In this document: positions 30,171-39,009 of the stretch, piece by piece | Position numbering within the stretch: the stretch's first letter is position 1 | How the letters are laid out: every line of letters starts with the position of its first letter | NCBI GenBank assembly: GCA_964552795.1 | Contig: CAZKIO010000002.1 | Coordinates: forward strand, 62,001-126,000 | Origin: JAEUHZ01 sp964552795 | GTDB lineage: Bacteria > Planctomycetota > UBA1135 > GCA-002686595 | Direction: 5' to 3' | DNA length: 64,000 nt | The notes under the pieces: model-generated | The model's database searches: none | The model's input: only the letters and a program-made list of their open reading frames with translations | Told to the model about the DNA's origin: nothing | Program-made: the position numbers and the translations under genes

Positions 30171-31454
30171 GTGCGCATCCTGTTCCTCAACGACCTCCAC
30201 GACCCGCGCATCGGGTCGTCGATCCGGCAGATGTACCAGCTCGGCGCGCGCCTGCGCGAGCAGGGCCACGAGCCGGCGCTCGCGACCGCTGTGCCGGATC
30301 GGGCGCTGGCGACGCCCACCGAGATCGAGGGCCTTCCCGTGTTCCGGCTGTGGAGCGACTACAACGTGCGCTTCCGCGGCTGGGTCGGCCTCGACAACGC
30401 GCGCGTGCGGCGGCCCTTCGCGCGCCTGCTCGCGGAATGGAAGCCCGACGTGGTGCACAGCCACCTGATCCACACGCACCTCTCGTACCGCGCGCTGACG
30501 GAGTCCCGGCGTGCCGGCGCTGGCGTCGTGTTCACCGCGCACGACGTGATGACGTTCTGCTACCAGAAGCTGACCTGCTTCCACGGCGGCGAGGAGCACG
30601 GCGGCGCGCTGCGCGACTACCGCGCCTACTGGCAGAAGTGCATCCCGTGCCAGCGCCTGCGCTACAACCCCTGGCGCAACCAGGCCATCCGCAAGGTGCT
30701 GGAACGCGACGTGCACCGCCTGACGGTCGTCAGCGACGAGCTGGGGACGGTCCTGCGCGCCAACGGGATCCGCGTCGACCGCACCGTGCACAACGCCGTG
30801 CGCGAACACGCGCGGCAGCCGACGGCGGACGAGGTGTCGGCGTTCCGCTCCAGGCACGGCCTGGAGGGGGCGCTGGTGATCGCGATCGGCGGGCGCCTGC
30901 ACGAGCAGAAGGGCGTGGGGCAGCTCCTCAGGATGCTGAAGATGCTCGCGCCGCGCTTCCCCGGTGTGCGCCTCCTGGTGCTCGGCAAGCGCGACCTCTA
31001 CGACCGCGAGTTCGCGCCGTTCGCCCGCGAGCTGGGCGTCGCCGAGCGCATCGTGCCGACCGGCTGGCTCGACGGCGACGAGTTGCAGGCGGCCTACGCG
31101 GCGACCGACGTGTTCGTCACGCCGTCGATCTGCTTCGACACCTTCGGGATGGTCAACCTGGAGGCCATGGAACACAGGAAGCCCGTGGTCGCGACCGCGT
31201 TCGGCGGCAGCCCCGAGGTCGTGGAGGACGGCGTCACCGGGTTCGTCGCCAATCCCTTCGACCTGGAAGCCTTTTCCGGGCGCATCGCGGGCCTGCTGGC
31301 CGATCCGGCGCTGCGGGCGCGGATGGGCGCCGCCGGGCACGAACGCCTGCGCGCGCACTTCACGATCGAGCGCCTGGCGACCGAAGTGCTGCAGGAGTAC
31401 GAGGCTGCGCGCGCGCTGGCGCGGGCCGCCGCTTCCGGAAAGCACGCGCCCTGA
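30171..31454 (+). CDS. Family 4 glycosyltransferase
   Basis: A 427-residue GT-B enzyme starting with GTG (MRILFLNDLHDPRIGSSIRQMYQLGARL). The N-terminal acceptor domain holds a Cys-rich insert (CYQKLTCFHGG and KCIPCQRLRYNP) seen in a subset of GT4 enzymes. The C-terminal donor domain has GGRLHEQKGVGQLLRML, TGWLDGDELQAAYAATDVFVTPS and the conserved NLEAMEHRKPVVATAFGGSPEVV. It is probably part of the polysaccharide region that continues with the radical SAM protein 130 bases downstream. The acceptor and donor sugar are unknown. Confidence 0.88.
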   Translation: MRILFLNDLHDPRIGSSIRQMYQLGARLREQGHEPALATAVPDRALATPTEIEGLPVFRLWSDYNVRFRGWVGLDNARVRRPFARLLAEWKPDVVHSHLIHTHLSYRALTESRRAGAGVVFTAHDVMTFCYQKLTCFHGGEEHGGALRDYRAYWQKCIPCQRLRYNPWRNQAIRKVLERDVHRLTVVSDELGTVLRANGIRVDRTVHNAVREHARQPTADEVSAFRSRHGLEGALVIAIGGRLHEQKGVGQLLRMLKMLAPRFPGVRLLVLGKRDLYDREFAPFARELGVAERIVPTGWLDGDELQAAYAATDVFVTPSICFDTFGMVNLEAMEHRKPVVATAFGGSPEVVEDGVTGFVANPFDLEAFSGRIAGLLADPALRARMGAAGHERLRAHFTIERLATEVLQEYEAARALARAAASGKHAP

Positions 31455-31486
31455 AGCCAAGGTATGGACGGAAGTCCGTGCCCTTG

Positions 31487-31507
31487 GGCAGGTTGCGGAA
31501 ACCTGCC
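31487..31507. promoter_or_regulatory. Perfect 8-bp stem-loop between the glycosyltransferase and radical SAM genes
   Basis: GGCAGGTT (31487-31494) and AACCTGCC (31500-31507) flank the loop GCGGA. It lies 33 bases after the glycosyltransferase stop and ends 8 bases before the TAGAGT hexamer. It may be a terminator of the upstream gene or an operator at the next promoter. No T-run follows. Confidence 0.45.
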
Positions 31508-31515
31508 GCGCGGGT

Positions 31516-31521
31516 TAGAGT
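31516..31521 (+). promoter_or_regulatory. -10-like TAGAGT before the radical SAM gene
   Basis: TAGAGT lies 63 bases before ATG 31585 and is flanked by two hairpins (31487-31507 upstream, 31531-31548 downstream). Confidence 0.35.
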
Positions 31522-31530
31522 TCGGTCCCC

Positions 31531-31548
31531 GCTGGCCTTGGGGCCAGC
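31531..31548 (+). promoter_or_regulatory. Leader hairpin GCTGGCC/GGCCAGC
   Basis: Seven-base perfect arms with a 4-base loop (TTGG) would form in the 5' leader of the radical SAM gene if transcription starts near 31528. The function is unknown; it could slow or stabilise the transcript. Confidence 0.35.
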
Positions 31549-31584
31549 GTCCGCTGCGCTCGCACCCTGCGGCCCGACACCACG

Positions 31585-33012
31585 ATGCGCAAGACACTGC
31601 TGACCTACGTCAAGCCCCACGTCCAGGAAGACCCGCTCTCGATGATCCTGGGCATCGGGTACCTGGGCGCGAGCCTGGAGAAGGAGGGGATCCCCGTCGA
31701 ACTGTGCGACGAGCGGATCATCAACGACGCCTACATGCGCGAGGCGATCGAGCGCAACGACGTGATCGGCTTCGACGCCCTGACGCCCAACATCCGGCGC
31801 GCGATCGCCTGGGCCAAGTACGCCAAGTCGCGCGGCAAGATCACGGTCATGGGCGGGCCGCACGCGTCCGTCGACCAGGGCATCTTCCTGGACAGCGGCC
31901 ACTTCGACTTCGTGCTGAAGGGCGAGGCGGAGGAGACGCTGCCGCAGTTCCTGAAGGCGTTCGACGGCAACGACTGGGACGCGATGGGCAAGGTCCCGGG
32001 CCTGGCCGCGATGCGCGAGGGCGCGATCACGATCGACAACCCGGCGCCGCCCCTGATCAAGAAGCTGGACGAGCTGCCGCTTCCGGCGCGCCATCTCCTG
32101 CCGATGGAGCGCTACTTCCAGCTCAACCCCGAGCGGCTGATCTACGTCTTCACGACGCGCGGCTGCCCCTTCAAGTGCATCTTCTGCCAGAAGGAGCTGA
32201 CCGGCCGCGGCTTCCGCGTGCGCTCGACCGAGCTGATCGTCGACGAGCTCGAGCACATCGTGAAGACCTACAATCCCGGCGTGGTCCTGTTCGTGGACGA
32301 GATCCTGACGCTGCGCAAGAAGCGCATCCACGAGATGTGCGACGAGATCCTGCGCCGCGGCCTGAAGTTCGAGTGGATCGCCAACACGCGCGCCGATTGC
32401 GTCGACTACCCGCTGCTCAAGCACATGCACCGCGCGGGCTGCCGCCGCATCTACTACGGCTGGGAGTCGGGCAGCCAGCGCATGCTGGACGTGCTCAAGA
32501 AGGACCTGACGCCCGAGGTGATCGTCGAGGCCGCGCGCATGACGCGCCGCGCCGGCATCTGGGCCAAGGTCTACCTGATCGTGGGTTCGCCGGGCGAGAC
32601 CAAGGCCGACATCGAGGAGACCGAGAAGGTGCTCAAGCTGGCCGGCCCGGACTTGGTGCGCGTCAGCGTGTTCAACCCGCTGATCGGCACCGAGAGCTGG
32701 GACGGGTACCTGGCCAACATCGACCTCACCGACCTGACCGAGAACTACGTCTCGTCGAACCGCTCGGCGTACAAGCACGAGCACTTCACGCAGGTCGAGC
32801 TGGAGGAGCTGCGCAAGAACATGGTGCGCAGCTACGAGCGCTGGTACTACGGCTACCCGCAGCGCACGCGGCGCTTCTTCGAGCGCGCGCTGTACTACAT
32901 GGAGAACCCGCAGTACGGCAAGAAGCGCCTGGGCCGGGCCCTGGGCCTGGTGCCGCCGCCGCAGAGCGACAACGTCGCGACGCGCGTGATGCAGGCCTCC
33001 AAGACGGCCTGA
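31585..33012 (+). CDS. B12-binding-type radical SAM protein
   Basis: A 475-residue protein with an N-terminal cobalamin-binding-like Rossmann domain (about residues 1-150: LSMILGIGYLGASLEKEG, GGPHAS, GEAEETLPQFL). A radical SAM core follows, with the 4Fe-4S motif C194-PFK-C198-IF-C201. The core continues with FVDEILTLRK, WIANTRADCVD and GWESGSQRMLDVLKK, typical of the class that modifies lipids, sugars or antibiotics (BchE/HpnP-like architecture). A classic DXHXXG cobalamin motif is not evident, so cobalamin use is uncertain. It lies among polysaccharide genes and may modify a glycan or lipid carrier. It is convergent with the membrane-protein gene 22 bases downstream. Confidence 0.85.
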   Translation: MRKTLLTYVKPHVQEDPLSMILGIGYLGASLEKEGIPVELCDERIINDAYMREAIERNDVIGFDALTPNIRRAIAWAKYAKSRGKITVMGGPHASVDQGIFLDSGHFDFVLKGEAEETLPQFLKAFDGNDWDAMGKVPGLAAMREGAITIDNPAPPLIKKLDELPLPARHLLPMERYFQLNPERLIYVFTTRGCPFKCIFCQKELTGRGFRVRSTELIVDELEHIVKTYNPGVVLFVDEILTLRKKRIHEMCDEILRRGLKFEWIANTRADCVDYPLLKHMHRAGCRRIYYGWESGSQRMLDVLKKDLTPEVIVEAARMTRRAGIWAKVYLIVGSPGETKADIEETEKVLKLAGPDLVRVSVFNPLIGTESWDGYLANIDLTDLTENYVSSNRSAYKHEHFTQVELEELRKNMVRSYERWYYGYPQRTRRFFERALYYMENPQYGKKRLGRALGLVPPPQSDNVATRVMQASKTA

Positions 33013-33034
33013 CGCGAGTCGCCGGGGCGGGTCT

Positions 33035-34408
33035 TCACCACAGCGTGAAGAGCAGCGCCTCCATCAGCGCGGCCTGCGCCAGCGACGCGGCCAGGACGCG
33101 CCGCAATCCGGCGTCCGTGAGCGGCCCGCCCTCGAGCGCGAGCGCCGCGAGCCAGGGGATCGCGAACAGCCAGATCCTCTCGGTCTCCAGGAAATAGAGC
33201 GGCCCGGCGGCCATCAACACGAGGGTCGCCGCCGCCGCGCCGCCGAAACGCGCGCCGTGCCAGCGGTCGCGCGCGAGGCGCGCGGCAACCGCCGCCGCGA
33301 GCCCGGCGCCGGCGCCGATCCCGAACGCGGCGGCGTTGCCGAACGAGAGGCGCGCCCAGTCCGCGCGCGGCTGGCCGGCGCGCACGGCGTCCATCAGCGC
33401 ATGACCCAGGCGCTGCGCCTCGGCGAGGCAGGCGGGCAACCACCAGCCCGTGCTCCAGCCGAGCAGCGCGGTGCATGCGGCGAAGACCGTCCCGGTGATC
33501 GCCAGCGGCCCCCACGCCGCGGCCCGGCGTGCGAGGACCGCGTGCACCGCGAGCGCGAGGCCCAGCGGAAAGGCCGAGAAGCTCGAGCACGCGGCCAGGA
33601 ACAGCGCGACGCCCGCCAGCGCCGCGTGGACGGGCCGGCCGCGCGCTCCGAACGCACGCAGGCCGGCCCACAGTCCCAGCGCGGCACAGAACAGGAACAC
33701 CGCGTCCATGGCCGTGCACGTGAAGTCCAGGAAGGACGGCGCAGCCGCGACGAGCAGGGACCCCTGGCGCGCTGCGGACTCGGACGCGACCTCGCGCAGC
33801 GCCAGCCACAAGAGCGGCACGGCGGCGCTGCCCAGCGCGAGCACGAGGAGGCCGGCGTGCAGCACGTCCGGACCGGCGACCTGGATCACGAGGTGGAGCA
33901 AGAGCGCGTGTCCCGGCGGGAAGTGCTGACCGTGCGTCGAGAGGTGCGGCATCAACTCGACGTGGTGCGCGAGGAAGCGGTCGGGGTGCGTGATGCGCAG
34001 CGCGTCGTGCCAGAACTCCTCGTCGGGATACAGGTCGAACTGCGCCCCGAGCTGCGCAGGAGCGTCGCGCACGAGGAACACCGCGAACGCCAGCGCCGCC
34101 GCCAGCAGGCCGGCGGACGCGGCGAAGACCGCCGGCCGCGTCCGTGCCGGCGCGCACAGGCGCGGCGCCAGCGCCACGAACACGGTTCCGACGAGAAGCG
34201 CGAGGATCGCCGTGGGCCGCAGGACCGGCTGCCAGAAGACGTAGAGCGGCGTCAGCGCCGGCTGCCCCTGGTACCGGTGCAGGTGCGTGGTGCGCAGCGC
34301 CAGCGCGTCGAGCAGCCACAGCGCGAGGAGGACGCCCGCCGCGAGGCCGATCCAGCGCCAGCCGACGGCCAGCGCGGCGGAGGGGGCGTCGTGCGGGCGC
34401 GCGGGCAT
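33035..34408 (-). CDS. Polytopic membrane protein, probable GT-C glycosyltransferase
   Basis: A 457-residue protein with about 10-11 hydrophobic helices. The first large extracytoplasmic loop contains YPDEEFWHDA and STHGQHFPPGHALLLHL, which resemble the acidic and His/Pro motifs of GT-C enzymes (ArnT/PMT/GT39-like) that use polyprenyl-phosphate sugars on the outer face of the membrane. Exact family membership cannot be fixed by eye. The start ATG 34408 is only 7 bases from a TATCCT hexamer on the minus strand, so its message may be leaderless. Confidence 0.7.
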   Translation of the reverse strand: MPARPHDAPSAALAVGWRWIGLAAGVLLALWLLDALALRTTHLHRYQGQPALTPLYVFWQPVLRPTAILALLVGTVFVALAPRLCAPARTRPAVFAASAGLLAAALAFAVFLVRDAPAQLGAQFDLYPDEEFWHDALRITHPDRFLAHHVELMPHLSTHGQHFPPGHALLLHLVIQVAGPDVLHAGLLVLALGSAAVPLLWLALREVASESAARQGSLLVAAAPSFLDFTCTAMDAVFLFCAALGLWAGLRAFGARGRPVHAALAGVALFLAACSSFSAFPLGLALAVHAVLARRAAAWGPLAITGTVFAACTALLGWSTGWWLPACLAEAQRLGHALMDAVRAGQPRADWARLSFGNAAAFGIGAGAGLAAAVAARLARDRWHGARFGGAAAATLVLMAAGPLYFLETERIWLFAIPWLAALALEGGPLTDAGLRRVLAASLAQAALMEALLFTLW

Positions 34409-34415
34409 CCGCGGG

Positions 34416-34421
34416 AGGATA
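34416..34421 (-). promoter_or_regulatory. -10-like TATCCT (minus strand) before the GT-C-like gene
   Basis: Seven bases separate the hexamer from ATG 34408 on the minus strand, a leaderless arrangement. Confidence 0.45.
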
Positions 34422-34493
34422 GCGTCGCGGGCCCGGTCGCCGCGCCGGCGCTCGTCCGCGCGGCGGGCGGTGGTGGAGCCCGGCAGCGATCCC

Positions 34494-34499
34494 TACCAT
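34494..34499 (+). promoter_or_regulatory. -10-like TACCAT before the tricorn-like protease gene
   Basis: TACCAT lies 61 bases before ATG 34555 and is followed by CGCGCC, giving the same 12-mer as at 84-95. It is also flanked by GCGAT and ATCGC, a 5-bp inverted repeat. Confidence 0.45.
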
Positions 34500-34554
34500 C
34501 GCGCCTCGGACCGGGGCCAGACGGGCTCCGGCCGCGACCCCAGAGGAATCCTGC

Positions 34555-37500
34555 ATGTCCGGCCCGTCGCTCGCCGCGCTCGTCGCGGCCCTCGCCTGTC
34601 TCGCCGCGCCCGCTCCCGCCCAGACCCGCCTGCTGCGCTTCCCGGACATCCACGGCGACCGCGTCGTGTTCTGCTACGCCGGCGACCTGTGGCTCGCGCC
34701 CGCCACCGGCGGCACCGCGACGCGCCTGACCGCGCACCCGGGCCTGGAGCTGTTCCCCAAGTTCTCGCCGGACGGCGCGTGGGTCGCGTTCACGGGGCAG
34801 TACGACGGCGACGAGCAGGTGTACGTCGTGCCCAGCAGCGGCGGCGTGCCCAAGCAGCTCACGTACTACCCCGCGCGCGGGCCGCTGCCGCAGCGCTGGG
34901 GCTACGACAACCAGGTCTACGGCTTCACGCGCGACGGCCGCGCGGTGCTGTACCGCTCGATGCGCGACGGCTTCGACCTCACCGACACGCGACTCTTCAC
35001 CGTGCCGCTCGCGGGCGGGCCCAGCACGGCGCTCCCGATGCCCGTCTCGGGCGGCGGCGACCTGTCGCCCGACGGCACGCAGGCCGTGTACTCGCCGCTG
35101 ACGCGCGACTTCCGCACCTGGAAGCGCTACGAGGGCGGCTGGGCGCAGGACCTGTTCGTCTTCGACCTCAAGACCGCGCGCGTCGAGCCCGTGTCGCACA
35201 GCAAGCGCACCGAGCGCGATCCCATGTGGATCGGCACCCGCGTGTGGTTCGTGTCGGACCGCGACGGCACGCTGAACCTGTACTCGTACGACCTGTCCTC
35301 CAAGAAGACCGAGCAGCACACGCGCGAGACGGTCCACGACGTGCGCTGGGCCAGCCGCGGCGAGGACGGCGAGATCGTGTACGAACTCGACGGCCAGCTC
35401 GTGGTCTACGACACCAAGTCGGCGCAGGCGCGCAAGCTGGAGATCCGGGTCCCCGACGACGGCGTGTCGTCGCGCCCGGCCCGGGTCGCCGCCGCCGACC
35501 GCATCGAGGAGGCCGGGCTCGCGCCCAAGGGCGAACGCGCGCTGTTCGTGGCGCGCGGCGACGTGTTCACGGCGCCGATCGAGAAAGGGCCTACGCGCAA
35601 CCTGACCGATTCCTCCAACGCCCACGAGCGCCTCGCGCGCTGGTCGCCGGACGGCGCGCGCATCGCCTACGTGTCCGATGCCAGCGGCGAGGAGGAGATC
35701 TGGGTTCGCGCGCAGGACGGGAGCGGCGCCGCCGAGCGCCTGACCAGCGGCTCGAAGGAGCGCAAGACGGGCCTGGACTGGGCGCCCGACGGCAAGCGCA
35801 TCTCGTACACCGACAAGAGCGGCCGGCTGTGGGTGCTCGACCTCGCCTCCAAGGCGCTGACCGAGGTCGCGCGCGACCGCGGCGGGCGCCTGGGCGACCA
35901 GACGTGGTCGCCCGACTCCAACTGGCTGGCGTTCTCGCTCTCGGAGGAGACCGGCCTGCGCTCCCTGTGGATCTGGGGCCGCGAGAGCGGCGGACTGCGG
36001 CGCGTGACCGGCGAGTTGTTCCACGAGAACGAGCCGGTCTGGGATCCGGCGGGCAAGTACCTGTACTTCCTGTCCGATCGCGAGTTCGCGCCGCAGCTCA
36101 TGGGGCTGGAGTGGAACTTCGCGGTCAACCGCACGACGTGCATCTACGCGCTGGCGCTCGCCAAGGACACGCCGCACCCGTTCCCGCCCGAGAGCGACGA
36201 GGTCAAGGTCGCCGGTGCCGACGCGGCCACGAAGGCGCCGGCGAAGAAGGACGAGGGCGAGTCCAAGCCCGATGCCGCCGCGGCCAAGACCCCCGAGCCG
36301 GTCGTGATCGACTTCGACGGGCTGGCGCAGCGCGTCGTGCGCATCCCCGTGCCGCCGGACAACTACCAGGGGCTGACGGCCAACGCCGACCATCTCTTCT
36401 ACGTCAAGACGGGCGCGTTCTACTACGGTCGCTCGAGCGAGAGCGAACCGGCGCTGATGGTGTTCTCGCGCAAGGACCGCAAGGCCTCCACGCTCGTCGA
36501 GAACTGCAGGAGCTACGCGCTCTCGCAGGACGGGAGCAAGCTGCTGGCGCGCGCGGGCAGCGGCTACGCGCTGTACGACGCGGCGTCCAAGGGCAAGGAC
36601 TCGAAGAAGGACGTGTCGACCGCCGGCCTGTACTGCGAGCGCGCGCCCAAGGACGAGTGGCGCACGATGTTCGGCGAGGTCTGGCGTCGCTTCCGCGACT
36701 ACTTCTACGTCGCCAACATGCACGGCTACGACTGGGACGCGCTGCGCAAGCAGTACGAGCCGCTGATCGCGCACGTCGCCCACCGCTCGGATCTCAACTA
36801 CCTGGTCGGCGAGATGGTCTCCGAGCTGAACGTGGGCCACGCCTACGTCACGGGCGGCGACTGGGAGCGGCCCGAGCGGCACTCCGTGGCGCTGTTCGGC
36901 GGGCGCCTGGAGTTCGACGCGGCGGCGGGACGCTACAAGCTGGCGCGCATCCTGCGCGGCCAGAACGAGGAGGACCGCTATCGCTCGCCGCTCACCGAGG
37001 TCGGCGTGGACGTCGCCGTGGGCGAGTGGGTCCTCGCCGTCGACGGCGTCGAGCTGCGCGGCGACGAGGACCCCTACCGCCTGCTGCGCGACAAAGCGGA
37101 TCGGCCGGTCGAGCTCACGGTCAACGCGCGCCCCAACCTGGACGGCGCGCGCAAGGTCGTGTTCCGCCCGGTCGACAGCGAGACGGACCTCTTCTACCTG
37201 GACTGGGTGCTCGCGAACCGCGAGCGCGTGGACAAGCTGTCCGGCGGGCGGCTGGCGTACCTGCACGTGCCCGACATGGGCCCGGACGGCATCCGCGAAT
37301 TCATCAAGTGGTACTACGGCCAGGCGCGCAAGGAGGGCCTGATCGTCGACGACCGCGGGAACGGCGGCGGCAACGTGAGCCAGATGCTGATCGAGCGCCT
37401 GCGCCGCGTCGTGCTGGCCACCGATTTCTCGCGCAACAGCGACGTCACGGGCACCTACCCGCAGGTCGTGTTCCACGGGCCGATGGTGTGCCTGATCAAC

Positions 37501-37854
37501 GAGAACTCGGCCTCGGACGGCGATATCTTCCCGTGGATGTTCCAGCAGGCGAAGCTCGGCCCCGTGATCGGCAAGCGCAGCTGGGGCGGCGTCGTGGGCA
37601 TCACCGACCACGGCCCGCTGCTCGACGGCGGCGTCGTGAACGTGCCCGAGTTCGGCCACGCCGACGCCAACGGCCAATGGGCCGTCGAGGGCTGGGGCGT
37701 CGAGCCCGACATCGTCGTGGACAACGACCCCGCCAGCGTGATCGCGGGGCGCGACCCGCAGCTCGAACGCGGCGTCGAGGAGGTCCTCGAGGCGATCCGG
37801 CGCAACCCGCGCAAGCTGCCGGGGCGCCCGGCCGATCCGGTGAAGGTCAAGTAG
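34555..37854 (+). CDS. Secreted tricorn-type S41 protease
   Basis: A 1099-residue protein with a signal peptide (residues 1-22, ending APAQ). Residues about 25-350 and 350-680 form beta-propeller blades with WD40/PD40 motifs (FSPDGAWVAFTG, LSPDGTQAVY, RWSPDGARIAYVSD, WAPDGKRISYTD, WSPDSNWLAFSL). A helical bundle follows around 700-760, then a PDZ domain (VGVDVAVGEWVLAVDGVELRG) and a C-terminal S41 peptidase domain. The nucleophile region is NENSASDGDIFPWMFQ and the oxyanion-side loop is GKRSWGG. This is the full order of archaeal tricorn. A Lys-rich insert (about 540-585) precedes the bundle. It would degrade peptides outside the cytoplasm. AGAGGA precedes the ATG. Confidence 0.92.
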   Translation: MSGPSLAALVAALACLAAPAPAQTRLLRFPDIHGDRVVFCYAGDLWLAPATGGTATRLTAHPGLELFPKFSPDGAWVAFTGQYDGDEQVYVVPSSGGVPKQLTYYPARGPLPQRWGYDNQVYGFTRDGRAVLYRSMRDGFDLTDTRLFTVPLAGGPSTALPMPVSGGGDLSPDGTQAVYSPLTRDFRTWKRYEGGWAQDLFVFDLKTARVEPVSHSKRTERDPMWIGTRVWFVSDRDGTLNLYSYDLSSKKTEQHTRETVHDVRWASRGEDGEIVYELDGQLVVYDTKSAQARKLEIRVPDDGVSSRPARVAAADRIEEAGLAPKGERALFVARGDVFTAPIEKGPTRNLTDSSNAHERLARWSPDGARIAYVSDASGEEEIWVRAQDGSGAAERLTSGSKERKTGLDWAPDGKRISYTDKSGRLWVLDLASKALTEVARDRGGRLGDQTWSPDSNWLAFSLSEETGLRSLWIWGRESGGLRRVTGELFHENEPVWDPAGKYLYFLSDREFAPQLMGLEWNFAVNRTTCIYALALAKDTPHPFPPESDEVKVAGADAATKAPAKKDEGESKPDAAAAKTPEPVVIDFDGLAQRVVRIPVPPDNYQGLTANADHLFYVKTGAFYYGRSSESEPALMVFSRKDRKASTLVENCRSYALSQDGSKLLARAGSGYALYDAASKGKDSKKDVSTAGLYCERAPKDEWRTMFGEVWRRFRDYFYVANMHGYDWDALRKQYEPLIAHVAHRSDLNYLVGEMVSELNVGHAYVTGGDWERPERHSVALFGGRLEFDAAAGRYKLARILRGQNEEDRYRSPLTEVGVDVAVGEWVLAVDGVELRGDEDPYRLLRDKADRPVELTVNARPNLDGARKVVFRPVDSETDLFYLDWVLANRERVDKLSGGRLAYLHVPDMGPDGIREFIKWYYGQARKEGLIVDDRGNGGGNVSQMLIERLRRVVLATDFSRNSDVTGTYPQVVFHGPMVCLINENSASDGDIFPWMFQQAKLGPVIGKRSWGGVVGITDHGPLLDGGVVNVPEFGHADANGQWAVEGWGVEPDIVVDNDPASVIAGRDPQLERGVEEVLEAIRRNPRKLPGRPADPVKVK

Positions 37855-37882
37855 GCGCGCGTTCGCGCGACGCGCAGCCGGC

Positions 37883-38995
37883 GTGAGCAGCGACCCCGTC
37901 ACCGAGCCCGACGCGCAGGGGGTCCGCGTGCATCCCTGCGGGCCGGAAGACCGCGCCGAGCAGGCGCGGCTCTTCAACGCCTGCTTCAAGAAGCGCGTCG
38001 ACGCGGAGGCGCTCGCCTGGCGCTACGACTACAACCCGCACGGCGCGGCGCTGAGCTACGTGTCGCGGCCCTTCGGCTCCGATGCCGTCGCGGGGTACGC
38101 CTGCTCGCCGCGCATCGCCGTTCCCGGCGGTGACCGCGCGCGCGCGGCGCCGATCGGCGAGACCGGCGACGTGATGACGCACCCCGACTGGCGCAAGCGG
38201 GGCCTGTTCAGCGCGCTCGACCGCGCGGCGATGGACGGCGCGCGGGATGCGGGCTGGCCGCTGGTCTTCGGCCTGCCCAACCGCCGCTCGGCGCACATCT
38301 TCCTCGATCTGGGCTGGGAGCGCGCCGGCACGATCCGGCCGTGGACCTGCGTGCTGCGCGCCGACGCCGCCGCGCGGGCGCAGCGCGGCAGGGAGGGCCG
38401 CTGGCGCGGCTGGCTCGCGGCGTTCGACGCGCGGCGCGCGCGCGCGGCGCGGCGCCGGCTGCGCGCGCGCGGCCGCGCGGACCTCACGGTGCGGCCGCTC
38501 GCCGCCTTCCCCCCGGAGGTCGACGCCCTCGCGCGCGCGGTCGAGCCGCGCTTCGCGCTGATGGTGCGGCGCGACGCCGCGTACCTGGACTGGCGCTTCC
38601 TGCGCAGCCCGTCGGGGCTGCACCGCGCGCTGGGCCTGTTCGCGTCGGGACGGCTCGCGGGCTACGCGGTGATCCAGGTGCCGCGTCCGGGCGAGTCCGG
38701 CGGGTTCCTGGTCGACGTGCTGGCCGACGGCGACGACGCGGTCGCGGCCGCCGTCGAGGCGGGCCTGGCCGGGCTCGAGGCCGCGGGTGCGTCCTTCGTG
38801 CAGGCGACCGCGGTCGACGGTTCGTGGTGGTCGGGGGTCCTGCGCTCCGCCGGTTTCGTGCCGCCGCGGGCCGCGAACCACCTGATCGTGATCGTGCACC
38901 GCCACGAGCGCGACCACCCGCTGGCACGGGCCGCGTCGGACGCCGCGCGCTGGTACCTGACCGACGGCGATCGCGACGACGAGACCATGGGTTAG
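37883..38995 (+). CDS. GNAT-family N-acetyltransferase-like protein
   Basis: A 370-residue protein starting with GTG. The N-terminal half has the acetyl-CoA-binding GNAT motif (GETGDVMTHPDWRKRGLFSALDRAAMDGA, about residues 90-125) and GLPNRRSAHIFLDLGW. The second half (about 200-340) looks like a second GNAT-like fold with MVRRDAAYLDWRFLRSP and GRLAGYAVIQ, as in FemAB/GNAT proteins of polysaccharide clusters. An Arg/Ala-rich linker joins the halves. It could acetylate or aminoacylate a surface-glycan precursor. It is followed directly by the polysaccharide deacetylase gene. Confidence 0.78.
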   Translation: MSSDPVTEPDAQGVRVHPCGPEDRAEQARLFNACFKKRVDAEALAWRYDYNPHGAALSYVSRPFGSDAVAGYACSPRIAVPGGDRARAAPIGETGDVMTHPDWRKRGLFSALDRAAMDGARDAGWPLVFGLPNRRSAHIFLDLGWERAGTIRPWTCVLRADAAARAQRGREGRWRGWLAAFDARRARAARRRLRARGRADLTVRPLAAFPPEVDALARAVEPRFALMVRRDAAYLDWRFLRSPSGLHRALGLFASGRLAGYAVIQVPRPGESGGFLVDVLADGDDAVAAAVEAGLAGLEAAGASFVQATAVDGSWWSGVLRSAGFVPPRAANHLIVIVHRHERDHPLARAASDAARWYLTDGDRDDETMG

Positions 38996-38998
38996 TCT
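38993..38998 (+). promoter_or_regulatory. -10-like TAGTCT before the polysaccharide deacetylase gene
   Basis: The hexamer overlaps the stop of the GNAT gene (TTAG) and lies 11 bases before GTG 39010. Confidence 0.3.
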
Positions 38999-39009
38999 TC
39001 AGGCGCGCC

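Noticed and set aside
31487..31548. A riboswitch before the radical SAM gene
   Set aside because: Two simple hairpins with no recognisable conserved aptamer sequence such as a cobalamin B12-box; only structure is claimed.
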